A stretch of 64,000 nt of DNA, from positions 1,465,001-1,529,000 of the forward strand of contig JABMCL010002055.1 in NCBI GenBank assembly GCA_018857735.1. The letters are read 5' to 3'. The stretch comes from Alviniconcha marisindica. Taxonomy: Eukaryota > Mollusca > Gastropoda > Provannidae. The notes under the pieces are model-generated. The model saw nothing but the letters and a program-made list of their open reading frames with translations. It was not told the DNA's origin and searched no databases. This document shows positions 31,541 through 45,400 of the stretch, one piece after another. The stretch's first letter is position 1. Each line of letters starts with the position of its first letter. Made by a program: the position numbers and the translations under genes.

Positions 31541-33252
31541 ACGAACACTTTTGCAAGCAAATACTTTTGGAGTAAATGTTTGATTCATTGACACGTCTGC
31601 CGTTGTCTGAAGTTTATGTTGAATTATTATGAGTCAATTGTGTTGTTTAAAAAAACCTTGCTTCAATGATTGGAGCAGTCATTAAAATTGTTGATCTAAT
31701 TGACATGAGTCTGTTCATCTGAAATGAGTCTGTTCTGTCATTTTTGTGATACCATCTGCAAGCTTTGCATGCTCAAGCATGTTAATCCTTCAAGCCCCCT
31801 ACAGGGGGATTTAGCCGATTCATTATTAATGTGATGTTCAAGTTATATGAAGCAGCTAACGGGTAATGGTTGAAATTTTCAGTGCATGGCTCATAGCTGT
31901 CAACCCCTTTCCACCCTGAGGTGACCTTGTGCTGTTGAGAGGCTGTTAAGATCCAGTTACACAGTTGCGCAATTACTCAGGCATGCAAGAAATCAGGCAG
32001 ACTTTCAGCAAACTGCATTTAACAAGAATTTATTCAGGCATAAAACTCCACAGGAACATGTTTTTGAATAATATATACTCCACATATGACAGCATTTATT
32101 ACAATGCATGAGAAAAAACAACAACTGAAACACTGCTGCAAGCATACGTGCAAAATTGCATGCATTAATTTTGTGCATTTATTTGACCAGGAATAGTCTG
32201 ATTTCAATACTAGTGGACCTTGTCAGCAGTCCAAAGATCAGTTTGTGGAGGGAGGGGCTCTTCCCATGTCATCAATGGTTGGAATGGGTTTCAAAACTTC
32301 CACTGATGCTTCTTTCATTAGGCGCTACCTGCTTCTTCTATGTGCCAAATACAGAATTTGTCTTAGGTTACCAGGACCAGTAATTTTCACTGCTCAAATT
32401 CAAGCAAAAATGCCCTACATTTGTGAATACAGATTATTTAATTGGCTTATATTTTGTTATAAACAAAGAAAAATGTAGCTTTCACCCCTTACATAAAAAT
32501 AAAATCATACAAACATATGAATACAAATATTCATGTGAAAATAAAGGAGTCTCAAAAATTTGGTGAAAAGAGGACCAGCCTCTTATTACGGAAGTCTCAT
32601 CATTAGAGGTCCTTTTATTTGAAGACTATTTCATAAGGGGGATTGCATCACAACAGTTGGCTTGGTAGCACCCTGTTATAAGTGGAAAGGCACATACACA
32701 TAATGAAGTCAATGCACATGGTCAAGTGGGGCATATGTTAGCAAGTATGGCCCACATGTGGACTGTAAGGTCATAAGGATGACTGACTGTCACAATTTGT
32801 AGCAAATTAAATAACCTACAGCTGTTACAGTGTTGAGTGAAAACTTGGCCTTCTCTCAAAAAGAGTCAAATGCTGTATAATATATATACATACATATGTA
32901 TTAAATAGGTAGAATAGCATCAACATCATCTGATCTTTGTTCCACGCACAATGAAACGCACACACGTGCACACAAACATACAACTGCACAAACATGCACA
33001 ATTCATCTTCATGAAAAATCGCACATAACCTTCTTTTTTTTAAATCACAGATGTTGCACTTTCAGACATTATTGCATTAAAAAATAATTTAAAAGAAAAG
33101 GCATGCATGCATATTAGTTTGTCATGCTCAGCTACAATGACAAAAAAACAGATTTATAAACGAGATGGCTCACCAAAGTCAGTTGCAAAATACAACTGTA
33201 CTGATAACATGTTGCTTGGTACAATTTTGGCAACAGCCCACCTCCACCCCAC

Positions 33253-33418
33253 TGTGTGTCCTTTACACTGTCAGCACCTGCAAACTTGCCATTCACCATG
33301 TCACCTTGACCTGGAAGACAGCAATCCAAACTTAGTGTCCTTTTTCACAGTCAACACATGTACACTTTCCATTCACCGTGTCACCTTGACCTTGGAGACA
33401 GCAATCCAAACTTGTAAC
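33253..33418. repeat. Tandem duplication, about 83 bp, two copies
   Basis: GTGTCCTTT, CCATTCACC, TGTCACCTTGACCT and AGACAGCAATCCAAACTT occur in the same order twice, about 83 bp apart. Copies of the CACCTTGACCT motif also occur near 40870, so the source may be a dispersed repeat. Confidence 0.8.
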
Positions 33419-34289
33419 AACAGTCCTGCTCGTGATTCTATATATAATACTTTATTGTCCTTAGACAGAAATCTGCACCATCAATGTAGCATGTAAATGA
33501 ATAAAATTCAGATTAAGCGTATAATAATTCAACATGAGACATCTAATCAAGTTGTAAAATATTTAGCATTTGAAAACTAACCATCTGAACAAAAAAAGCA
33601 AAGGACAGAAAGTGTACTTCCAACATACCCATTTCCCCTCAACTTTGTTACACAAGGAGACTTGTTACTAAAATAGTTTTCAGTTTTCATTGCATGATAT
33701 CCACACATACATTTAATCACTGGACTTGCAATGTTAATACATACTATTGTGGTTTATTAACTCTAAAGACACAGCAACAAAATGCCCATTAACCCTTGTG
33801 ATGCCCATAAAGACATCCTTAGCAAACTGCTGTTCATAGGATGTCGTATGTCATCTTAATATCAACTTAAAAATCAAATGATATCTCTGCCTTCACATGC
33901 ATCACCCATTCCCATGAATTCTGCCTTTCTAATGTCTGGCTTCCTGTTGGGGTTCACTCCACTTCATGTTTCTCAATCCCTTTCAATCATAATGATCAGC
34001 TGGATTGTTTCTGCATAAATGTCACGTGGAACAAAAATTCTCAGCAATGCATGTCATCTCTTTTTGGCACAACTCCTAGAAGCAACTAGCACCACCATGT
34101 GGAAAGGGTTCTTTTTACAGCTAACCTTGAAAATCAGCAGTAGTGCCAAAATGCAAGACGCGAAACCATGATGGAATCATGTAAGTGGAAATTTGCGTTG
34201 TTATTGATCACTTTTACATAGTGCTATTCTCTGCTCTTAAGCCAGCTCACTGCACTCTTGTCACATGATTCCGAATGAGTGACTTTCTG

Positions 34290-34650
34290 TAGCGTGTTTT
34301 GAAAATCCACTGAAGTGGTGAACTTAGAGTGCTGTTTGGTTGTTAAATGGCTGATGCCACATGAAACTGCTGCCGTCTTGGCGCACATTCTGTGTACACC
34401 ATACAACCATGCACTAGTTTACAGTGTCACTTCATTTTACAGTGTTCATGCATGTGTAGCCATAACATGCCACCTGCACTTTTGGCAGAATGACTGGGAT
34501 CTTTTACGTGCTACTGCAGTAACACAGGGGTGGAACATAACAAAAGATTCAGCACAGAAAGGGAAAAAAATTCCCCTGCCAGGACTCAAACCCACAACCT
34601 TTCAGTAATGAGTCCAGCACTCCATACCACAGAGCTATCCCAGCTCCCCC
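34290..34650 (-). mobile_element. tRNA-derived SINE, family A, with intact head
   Basis: On the minus strand it begins near 34645 with GGGAGCTGGGATAGCTCTGTG (A-box region TAGCTCTGTGG) and a B box GGTTTGAGTCC, spaced as in a tRNA. The body shared with 4228, 8596 and 14150 follows. It is the best reference copy of this family in the window. Confidence 0.85.
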
Positions 34651-36824
34651 AGGGGAAAATTTACAAGAGGAGAGTTAACAGGAAAACGTATTTTTCCCTT
34701 GAGCCAACAGGTAAACACAGAACATGACGTTGGCTCACAATCATGCCTGCACTTTACACGAAAGGTAAAATCGGGGCCTGCGAAACTGATCCCAGGCACA
34801 CACACGTAAGTATGCTGCAAATAATCTTTTAATTATTGACAACGACAAGACATACTAAATGAACAATTTTGATCAGTGATGTAAGCTTCAACATCCAACA
34901 CACACACATACAAACGACATACAACACACACATGCAATGTGGTCAGTGGTGGGGACGCTGGGACAAACATCATCAGAGCAATAGCTGTGAAGCTGGCACA
35001 CATGATGTGGTGGCAACGGAATTTTAAAATGCACAAACACTGGCACTAGCGGAATCTGTGTCACCAAACACAGTTGTCTCTGAGAATGAGATCTCAACCC
35101 CCCTCTAAAACTTCAGGCAAAGCAGCACAGTTATGTCAACAAGTTTCTTATAACAAGGTATGCATATTGAATGATCAAAGTGAGGTAAAGGTTTCTGCAT
35201 TTCCTTCTAGATCATTTGAGCATGCCGTTTTTGACAGTGCTTGAATGAGATCACTGGTTTTTATGCAAATGTTTGGGGGGAGGGAGGGTTGTTGATTTGT
35301 GTGTGTGTGCTTGTGTGGGGGGTAGAACAAGTATGAGCAAGCAGTCCCGCATCAACAGGCAAGCATTTGATCAAATCTTAGCTGACAGGGACAGCAATTT
35401 TGACCCCAAAACTTCTTCTGAATTGAGTGTTCAACATAAAGGTATTGTAGAGGTATAGGCGTTTGAATGTTTTCGGGTCAAACATCACCTCGCTGTGAAC
35501 AGACATAAAATAAAATGTTGATTGGTTGAAACTTGCACTGACAGCCAGAATCCTTCAGGCAGGGCAGGCTGCCAAGCCTGTACACTACTCCTGCTGACAA
35601 GGTAAAGTACAAAACTGAACACTGAACACTTATCACTCTCATTTCGTTAAATGTAGAGTTGGAAGCATAACCAACCTGGAAGACATCACAAATATATTTT
35701 GCTCAAACTGAACCAAAAAGAAAACCTTTTAAAAATACATTTCATCCATAGAAACACAAGTGCTTACTCTTCACTAAACCATCTGTTAATAACAGGAAAA
35801 TAAGGACAAAAATCACAATATGTGTGCCGCTGGGACTAGTAATCCTGATTACAATTATGCCAGATCAACAGTCATGTAAATACATGTCACAACCACCATA
35901 AATTTACTGGACAAAGCAAACAGGCAGGCAGCTGCACCAGGCTGCCTGCCTTAACCTGTAAATGCTGCTGTTTTTTAAACTCACTCAGAGAAAAAGCACA
36001 AATGCTTGACTGACTTGCATTTAAACTGAATCGCAGACACACACGTGCGCGTGCACACACACACTCACTCATGCATTCTCGCAAACACACACATCAAGGC
36101 TAAAAGGTACTTAAAATCACAATGTATCCACACTCATGCCTTCCTTCACCCCAAATCCCGTGCACATACACACTCACACACACTTGCAATGCACATGCAT
36201 GCTGTCATCAGAAAGGATGGGAGAGTGAGGTTCTGCTGATGGTTACAGACAGTGCCTGCCATGTGCCTGGTTGAATGCCCCCCCCCCCCCCCCCCCCCAG
36301 CCTATTTGAATTATCTCCCTTCAATTAAAAATACATTGGTCATGTGGTCAAGCTGCGCCAGTGTATGTGACCTTGTCAGCGTATATAACAACTACAGAAG
36401 ATTTTGTGGCCATCAGATCAGAATTCTTTTGGAAAAAGCATATTTTTTCACTTCCGTAACTTTCAAATTAGGTCAAAGTCACTTAAACTAGTCTTAAACA
36501 GTGGAATTTATTTAAGAAATATCACCCTTTTTGTTTACTTCCGGTTAAAATGGTTTGCAAGAAAATGCTCATGTTCTGATTTTGGGCCACAGATGGACAC
36601 TGGTCGTTACACAAACTTACATTTTCCATGCAAGATATGCAGCATGCGCATGTGCGCACACACAATCATTTAGTAAGTCTGACATGCAATGGCAAGCTAT
36701 AAATAAATCACTGATGTACAGTTCTTGTTTTCGCTGTCAGACACTTCCCTGAGGTCAAAGTGCAGCTGTTGGCATGGAAGAGGGCTACTGCCACTGCATA
36801 AAAAGAAAAACTGTTGTATGAGCA

Positions 36825-36968
36825 AAATCCCCATCGGCTTCTGGATTCGCCTCCATGGTCCAGTGGAGCAGATGAAAACAAACAGGAAAAACTGAACTGC
36901 ATGTACAAATCTCACCTGCTTTTGGACAAATCTCCATGGTTCAGCGGAGCAGATGAAAACAAACTGAA
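36825..36968. repeat. Tandem duplication, about 83 bp, two copies
   Basis: CTCCATGGTCCAGTGGAGCA plus GATGAAAACAAAC is repeated about 83 bp later as CTCCATGGTTCAGCGGAGCA plus the same end. It lies in the SLC49A3 3' UTR region. Confidence 0.8.
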
Positions 36969-37033
36969 AAGCATACGCAGTTACACACAATGCCATACAG
37001 AAACTAGCAAGCATTCCTGCCGCCATTCTCGCT

Positions 37034-37854
37034 TCAATCTCCAGCAACAGGAGCGTCCACACTCTGGTTCAACACTCTGTCATCCTGTGCGATGCGTTCT
37101 GCCAGCAGCCGGCGATAAACAGGATGGAAGCCCACCAGAAGCAAGATGGTGAAGAATGTCATCATTCCATCCAAGAACAAACCAGGTACTAGAAACAAAA
37201 GCCATGAAAGAATGAGAATTTCTACATTTGGTCTTTGGAAATAGTTCTAACAAAATTTATTGCATGAATGCACATCTGGAATTAAAGGGACTCCAGTGCA
37301 AATATTTCAGATAATACTCTCTTGTCCTGTAAAAGTTGCCTTGAAACATACCATCAACGTAACATGTAAAATAAATAAAACTGAACATGATAATTCAGCA
37401 TAAACCATATATATATATTTACACACATATATATATATACATATTTGTATTTGCAAGCTTTGTGTGGTTAATCCATCAACATCCATACAACAGAAGTATT
37501 TCCTTGGTTCCAATTTCAGCTCCTCAGCGCAGAACCACACTGATTCAGTCTTTAGCAATGAAGAGCAGGAAAAGGTTGGCCCGTTATGTAAAAATGTGCA
37601 CTGGTGCCACACCTGCTGGCCTCTTTCATGTTACAGACACAGACTTCCAGACACAAAGAAAGGGTTAAAAAGTAAACGTTAGAAGAAGTATGAATGTCTA
37701 CAGTCTATTTTCTTTGAAAACATCAATTTCCATGTTTCTTCAACAGCACAATGATGTAAACAAGTTTCCAACAAACAGGAGAAATTTGTGTTCTGCACTG
37801 AACCCCTCCCTTTTTTTTAAATGTGGGTTTTGTGTGTGTGTGTGTGTGTGTGTG

Positions 37855-37900
<46 letters not shown>

Positions 37901-38320
37901 TTTTGAATAAATGAATAAATTGCTAAGAAATATTCAACAGATCTCAGCTACCTGTCCAGTCCTCAGGTGTAAAATCGCCAGAGCCATCGGATGTGGAGGT
38001 TCCATTGGTTCCACAGGCATTAGGAATACCCCTCTCTGCCAGTGGCAAGGGCTGGGTTATTGCCTGGGCCACCAGCATATAAACCACACCCTGGATTTGT
38101 CTGCCATAGTGGAAAGTTAATAAGCATCAACTGCTGGCACCCAAGAGAACCTGCTCTATAGACAGGCTACTTAATGCTAAAAGAAAACAGCATGGGCAAT
38201 AATCTTTCTCTAGCACCACTGCCAAGACCTGGAATTCCCTCCCCTCCTCTGTCAGACACAGTCCATCATTTTCAGTTTTCTTCTTCTCAATCACTGCATT
38301 TTTTCAACTTTCAAGTCCAG

Positions 38321-38418
<98 letters not shown>

Positions 38419-41400
38419 ATGTGTGTGTGTTACTCACATTCTCTTCAGGCATTTGCTTACAAGTATATGTGAGGATACCATTTTTGACCAACAGACATGT
38501 GAGAGATGCAGCTTAGAAGTCTGGGAGTTCTACCATCACTTCATCAACTAAAGATTTATTTGAACAAACAAACACAACATGCTGGCTTTACTGGATGAAG
38601 AAGTGTCACAGATAGAAGGCCAGGAGCAAAATCTCAAAATGCACCAAGTTTCAGATACTTCACATCCCTTTCGTTGCCAGAAATCATGCTAATCTGGTTC
38701 CACTAGCCCTGCACCCAATTTACAGGGCAGTTCAACTTTTAAACAAGTTATAATTGGAAGCATATATGTATGAGGGTGTGACATGCCTGACCAGCTCAGG
38801 AACCCGACTTGGGGATGAAGAACAAGGCTGCAGGTTCAAACCCATTGTCTAGGGTAGTAACCTTCAAACACCCACCCACCCACAGATGCACCCCTTATTC
38901 TCAAGACAATTTTGCAGAATTTCACAAACATAAAGCTGTTATAAGTAGGACAGGGACGTGACTATGTTCTGAAAGAAAGCCACCCAAGATTCTTATGAGA
39001 CAAATAAATAATGAAGTATACATACCACAACCAAAAACAATACAAAACATGTACACAGACTATCTGATTAAGTCAATCTAACGTGTACATTTTCTCTCTC
39101 CTTCCAAGTAAAAAATAGCATCATATCAACAATCTACTTAACATATTCAACAATAGTACATCATATGAAGCTTGAACTTGATCAGATAAGAACATACCAA
39201 GAAATGCAACTTTCAGGTTCAGTTATTAGACCCCAGTGTGACTTTGAAATAAGGTCAAAGTCACGAAAAGTGGTAGGAACAGGTAGAACAGAAGTACGAC
39301 CAACACGAAGCGTTCAAAATTTATCAGATTTAAGATGACAGAGAAATGCTGAGGTTTGTATCACGTATATTCCATACAAATAGATAACAAAAATAATTGT
39401 ACAAAAACTCTCCTTACCCCGAGATATAAAGCAGCCCTGAGCTGGTGGCCTCTGCCACAGGGTAGGTGATTTCAACAGCCATCTCCATGCACACCGGATA
39501 GCCACCAAACCCAAAAAACCCAAACAGCCCGATTGCCACAGCGATGTAGATCTCATTGTTCCGGTAACGACTCAGCTGAGGAAGGAATAAACAGCTCTGC
39601 TGAGCAACAAGTTCTTCACATCAGTCAGTCAATCAGCCCATTTATTACTTATTCTTCACATCAGTCAGTCAGTCAGCCCATTTATTACTTATTCTTCACA
39701 TCAGTCAGTCAGTCAGCCCATTTCATTCCAGGCCATTTATTACTTATTCTTCACATCAGTCAATCAGTCAGCCCATTTATTACTTATTCTTCACATCAGT
39801 CAGTCAGTCGGGCCCATTTAATTTACTTATTCTTCACATCAGTCAATCAGTCAGCCCATTTTTTTTAAACTTATTTCTTATTCTTCACATCTCAGTACCA
39901 TTTACTTTTTCACATCAGTCAATCAATCAGCCATTTATTACTTATTCTTCACACAGTCAGAGCCTTTTTACAAATCAGCAGCCCATTTATTACTTATTCT
40001 TCACATCAGTCAGTCAGTCAGCCCATTTATTACTTATTCTTCACTCAGTCAATCAGCCAAACACAAGTCAGTCAGTCAGCCCATTTATTACTTATTCCTT
40101 CACATCGGGTTTTTCATCATCAGCCCCCATTTATTACTTATTCTTCAAAAGTCAGCGTCAGTTTTACATCTTAAAAGCCCAAAATTTATTACTTATTCTC
40201 TTCACAGTCACCCTTTTCATTACATCAGCAATCATCAGTTTATTACTTATCTTCACCAGTCAATCAATCACCCTTTTTCATCCCATTCATCAATACCATT
40301 TATTACTTTTTTAAAAATGATCTGAGGAGGAGAACTGATGATGTGATGGAGGTCCATCCATTTTGGTTTGTGACTATTTGACATGGCCACAGTCGTCACT
40401 TTCTGCCATAACGAGGTTCGTCACCTCGCATGGTAAAATATCCCTCCTACTGTGAACCTAAATACTGCAAGTCGTTGTTATTCTGTTGTCTGTGTTATAT
40501 ACTATGTAACTGTCCACTTTCTTTGCAATAGGTCTGCCTCTTACTGATAGTACATCAACATGCCTAGTTTGGTTGCAAAGGTGTCACTGGTACAGTGAGT
40601 AAGTAAGTAAGTAAATTGGTGTTTTACACCCAGTCAACCAGTGCGGTTATATCAGCCACTGGTACAGAAAACCCGGGAATGACAAACATATGGATGTTAT
40701 AAGTAGGACAGGGACGTGACTATGTTCTGAAAGAAAGCCACCCAATATGATCATAAACAATCATCATATTATGATGGTGTACCACCAAACTTAGTTTGGT
40801 CACAATAGGATCAGCAGTTCAGAAGATGTAACAGAAACAGTCATGTTTTGCTTATATGAGCTCTGTGACTTTGACCTTGAAGATAGCAACCCAATTGTCC
40901 CCAGCTTTGAACCCATCACCTTCTAAGCCAGTGATCTGAAGTGCTAACCACTATGCTATGGGGGCCACTGAATATATCATATATATCAATCAATCAATCA
41001 ACCAGCCAGTTCATCATATTAATTAATCAAAACATATATATTTTAAGCGCGTTGAGCTCGCTCAGAGGGGAATAGCGCTATAGAAAATGTACGTATTATT
41101 ATTATTATATTTTCCCATCAGTCAATAAAGGCAGTAGATCAATCAGTCATTTAACTATGAATGCCACACAGGTAAGCAGTTAAGGAACAGAACTCTTAAA
41201 GCAAAAGAAAGGTAAGCTGAAATGTGCTGTCTCAACAAGCAGTTTGCATGATACTGTAAATATTTACCACTGGTATATTTTCCTGCCAGCTAAGTACTAG
41301 TCTTTGCCTTTATGATCTGAAAAAAAGTATGCCTGGCACACGCAAAGTACATGCTACAGAGCTGGAATAAGGAAAGCTGCTTGATGACTTGGTCATTTGC

Positions 41401-42381
41401 AGCACAATCAGCTCAATTTTGCAATCATGCTCCAAGTAGAAACCATGGTCTCCCATTCTTCATAACATCAGTCCATAAAAGCATTAATTTTCTCCTCAAC
41501 AGCAGCCTATCAGTAACAGCAGCATCAGAGCCATTGTTTTTATGCTGCTTAAACAAACAAAAAAATGAGTCTTTAACTTTAAATGCATTAAAGCCAGTCC
41601 AACAGCCCTCTTTCCGCTTCACCCACGCTGACTTTTCCCCCCCAATGTTATCACTGCTTAGAAGATAAACACAGTTAGGGGGTCTATCAGCTCTTCGTAC
41701 ATAGGGGTCCTGGTAGGCCATGACTGATGCTAAGCACATGATTGGCAACAAGCTTGTGGGACATGCTTCCACTCTGCAATACCTCTGTGAAGATGATGCC
41801 ACCAAAGAGACCAACAACAAAGCATGTCTTGACCACCTCCTCAAAGCGTTTGGTCTTGTCCACAAATGCTCCGCACACTCCAGCACCAACCACGCCGCAT
41901 ATTATCAGCAGCGCTCCACACAGACCAGAAAAGGACTGGAGGAAAAGAACACGGCAAAAAGTTACAAGCTTTCAGCGGTACAGTGGCAACAAACAGCTGG
42001 CAGGATTCCTGTTATACAATCTGAAATAATAATCTAAGCATTGCTTCCCTTACAAAGTTTTCCAAAAAGTTTCATTTAGCACATACTAATCTCTGTTTGT
42101 TAGAATTACCCACTAACTCCCATCTAAAAACACACATTTCTATAGAAGAAATGTTCAAAAGATGTCTCACAAACACAACAGCAAAGATCTGAGTCACCTA
42201 CTGTAACTCTCACCTGGCATATGAGTAAATACAAGGTACATTACGACCTAAGTTCCACCAGAAGTACATCCATCGAGGATGTCTTTGTTGTTGTATTTGT
42301 AAGACATCTTTCTGGCACCAGTTAACTCCCCTGTGTGTTGATCCTGCATGAGTGCTCTGGGCCTTGTTCTTTTTCAGATTA

Positions 42382-42429
<48 letters not shown>

Positions 42430-45400
42430 ATATAAAATTATTCTGAAACAAAACTGGCTACAAGCATTCTAAAACAAGATTGAAATATGAGAAAACAGTT
42501 GAAAAGAACATTTCTCTTAATCAGATAATACTAAACAAGTGCAAATTTTCAGGGAAAACTCCCTTTTCAAGCAGTTTAACAGACAGATAATACACAAACA
42601 AACAATGAGAGGAATGAAATAATATCTAGGTCTGTTACAAACAAGTGTGTCTTACTGTTAGGTTTGAAATTCAGTTGAAATGCAAAGAAAAATTCAGATT
42701 CATAACATAAATGCAAGGATAATCATTGAACCAAAACTCAGCCAAAGTCAAAGGTGATAAGGATGGGGAGCGGGGTGGGGGAGTGAGGTGGGGATGTGAG
42801 GGGGCTGGCTAAATATACTTACATTGCTGTAGCCCCTTGGACAAAGAATCTGTTCCATGAATGTTGTTAAAGATGTGAACACCGCTAAGCCACACCCAAA
42901 CACCATGAACAGAATCCAGTAGGATTTCACTCGTAAAAGCTGTCAACACACACAAAGGATTGCTGTAAAAGATGTGAACAGCACCAAGCCACAACCACAC
43001 GCATGCACACACACAGCATGTCACAACCACAAATGTATGTAAATATGGTTTTTGTCATGTGTGTGTGATTATGTGTGCGTGTGTGTGTGTGTGTGTTTGA
43101 GTGTGTATGTGTGTGCATGTAACTGTGTTGAATGTGTCTTTGTGCTGCATGCAATACTGTACAGAGAAGGCTACCAGACTTCCCGATGGGAAAGTTCCAG
43201 TAAAGGACAACAAAGTTATGCCACAAGGACAAAATCCGCACCTTTTTCAGACCCAAAAAGAACTGCTCCGTTCCCTCTGCAGCACTGGCAGTGGGAGGGG
43301 TGGGGGGCTTGCTGCTGCAGACGCCAAATGTTGCAAGAACTGTGCCGCACGCTGCCACCACTGTGCATACCCACAACTGGAAAAATAGAAAGAAACAAAC
43401 AAACCATATGTGGTTTTGTATGACTGATGCACAACAGTTTCATGAGTGGAGAAGGGCAAAGTAGCATGAAAGGCAAACATCATCTGACCACCTCCCTTCA
43501 AATTAGTTCAAGACATACTTTCTGCAGGGCTCAGCTGATTGGTGTGCGTGTGTCATGCAACTAGAGTTAAAACAAAACAAAAAACAGGTCCATTATGGAT
43601 TAGTTTAGTGCTATTTACATTCAAGTGTGCTAATGTTGACAGGCATGATGAAAGCAAGCGCCACACAACGTGTGTTTTTTGTTTCATTTTGCTGTTTATT
43701 TATGTTTGCATTTTGTTTTTGTTTTTATTATAAGAATAACTGCACGGCTCAGCAAACTCAATTCAAAAATTAATCTCTCACTCATGGCTATATTGCACAC
43801 ATGTCCAACAGACAATATCTCTCATCTCTCTCCCTCACCTTCTCCCAAGAAAAAGGCTTGCAGAATGTGCTAGTGCATCAGGAAAACAAACACATACTCA
43901 CCATTTTGGGCAAGTCGGCTGTAGTCTTGACAAGGCTTGGGGACAAAAGGCTGGCAATCATGATTCCTATTGGGTTGGCTGAAAACAGCAACCATTACCT
44001 AATAACCAGGGTGAGGCAAGGACAAATTCTGAAATCAGTATTCTGAGCTGAAGCTAACAACACTACCACTTTTTCATGCTTTGAGAAGTCTTGTAAATTT
44101 AAAGTGAAGTGCATACATGTGTGTGTGTGGCGGGAAGTGGGGGGGGGGGGGGACATTTGAATCTGTGTATGCAGCTGGGAGGGAAGAGGGGTGAGGGGAT
44201 GGGGGGTGGGTCTGTCTTGTCTGCTTGTGTGTGTGTGTTGAATGTGTGTCTGTGTATTGCATGCATTACTGTAAAAAGTTCTGTGCTCTGCTTAATGTGG
44301 AAGACAGGACTCTAGTCAAATCCTCTTTATTTATCATTATTATCATCATTCTTATCTAGACTGGCATGCAGTACTGGGCTATATCTGAAGGCACCATAAT
44401 AATAATAGTAATAATGGAAATTTGTAAAGTGCCTACGTTGCAGCTCAAAGCGCTGAACAAGCGTACACACATAATGTACATTGAGATGGAAAATGTTATC
44501 ATAACTATGCAAAAGATGCACACACACACACACACACACACATACACACACACACACATACTGTACAGACTGATAGGAGTGAAGGACAATGTGGCTTAAC
44601 TGAAATATTCTGAGAAGAGAAATGTCTTGAGTTGGCTTTTGAAGGAAGAGAGAGTAGCAGAGTGCCTGATGTCTTGGAGGAGATTGTTCCAGATGTACCA
44701 GAAGCAAAAAAATGAAAGCTCACCCATGGAGGCTAAAGTGTTGGCCAGAGCACGCTGTGTGTCAGGAAACCACAGGGCTGACAATTTGGTTGGCACAAAC
44801 ATGATAAATGGCTGAGCACAGGCTGCCAGGAACTGACCACTCAGCAGCACAGGGTATTTGGCGTTGGATGACACAAAGTCAAATGTTGTTAGATTGCGGA
44901 GAAGAGAACCAAACAGATTCAGCCATGCTGCTAGGATAATCTGTGACAAAAAATAAAGTCAGGTAAAGCATTGCTAAAAGTAGCTGCAGTAGTACATCAT
45001 TAAATGTCATGTGATGTATTTAGTAGAGATTGCTGCACCCAAAGATTGTGTATTGGTTTTCTTTACAGTGTACACAAACAAATCCAAAACTGTCACAGAG
45101 ACACAGAGAAAGGAAAAAGAGAGAAGTGGGGGAAGAGGCAAACAAACAAAGAGACAGGCAGACAGAGAATGAATGCAGAACTCTCCATGAAAAAGTACCC
45201 ATACACAAAACATCTCACAGCCTCTGACATACTTTTACAACAATCATTTACAAGCAACAGAAAAATCATTCTCATAATGGAACTGGAACAATTGGAATGC
45301 AAAGAAAGATCTGTTTACTAAGTTCTGCATACTGTACTTTCTAGCACAGTGATTCAGCATCAGATTTCTTCTGTACACGACTGATCCCAAAACTGCATTT

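Larger units (their letters stand above)
22238..31985. other. PWWP2 3' side and intergenic sequence
   Basis: No exon-like coding sequence is seen over nearly 10 kb on either strand. The first part is presumably the PWWP2 3' UTR; AATAAA candidates lie at 24388-24393 and near 28809 and 30717, none decisive. Microsatellites and a G run (22739-22763) are scattered through it. Confidence 0.6.
31986..37033 (-). other. SLC49A3 3' side: possible long 3' UTR and intergenic sequence
   Basis: No coding exon is seen. On the minus strand an AATAAA hexamer (plus-strand TTTATT) lies at 36507-36512, about 520 nt past the SLC49A3 stop, and another near 32027. Either could end the transcript. The stretch also holds a family A SINE, two tandem duplications and a C run at 36278-36298. 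Confidence 0.45.

Noticed and set aside
33107..33496. A 129-codon reading frame
   Set aside because: It spans a two-copy tandem duplication in non-coding DNA and resembles no known protein.
38800..38870. A tRNA-like element with GGTTCAAACCC
   Set aside because: Only a B-box match; no convincing A box or second copy.
39613..40315. A CRISPR-like repeat array
   Set aside because: Units are contiguous and degenerate, with no unique spacers, and the setting is an animal intron.
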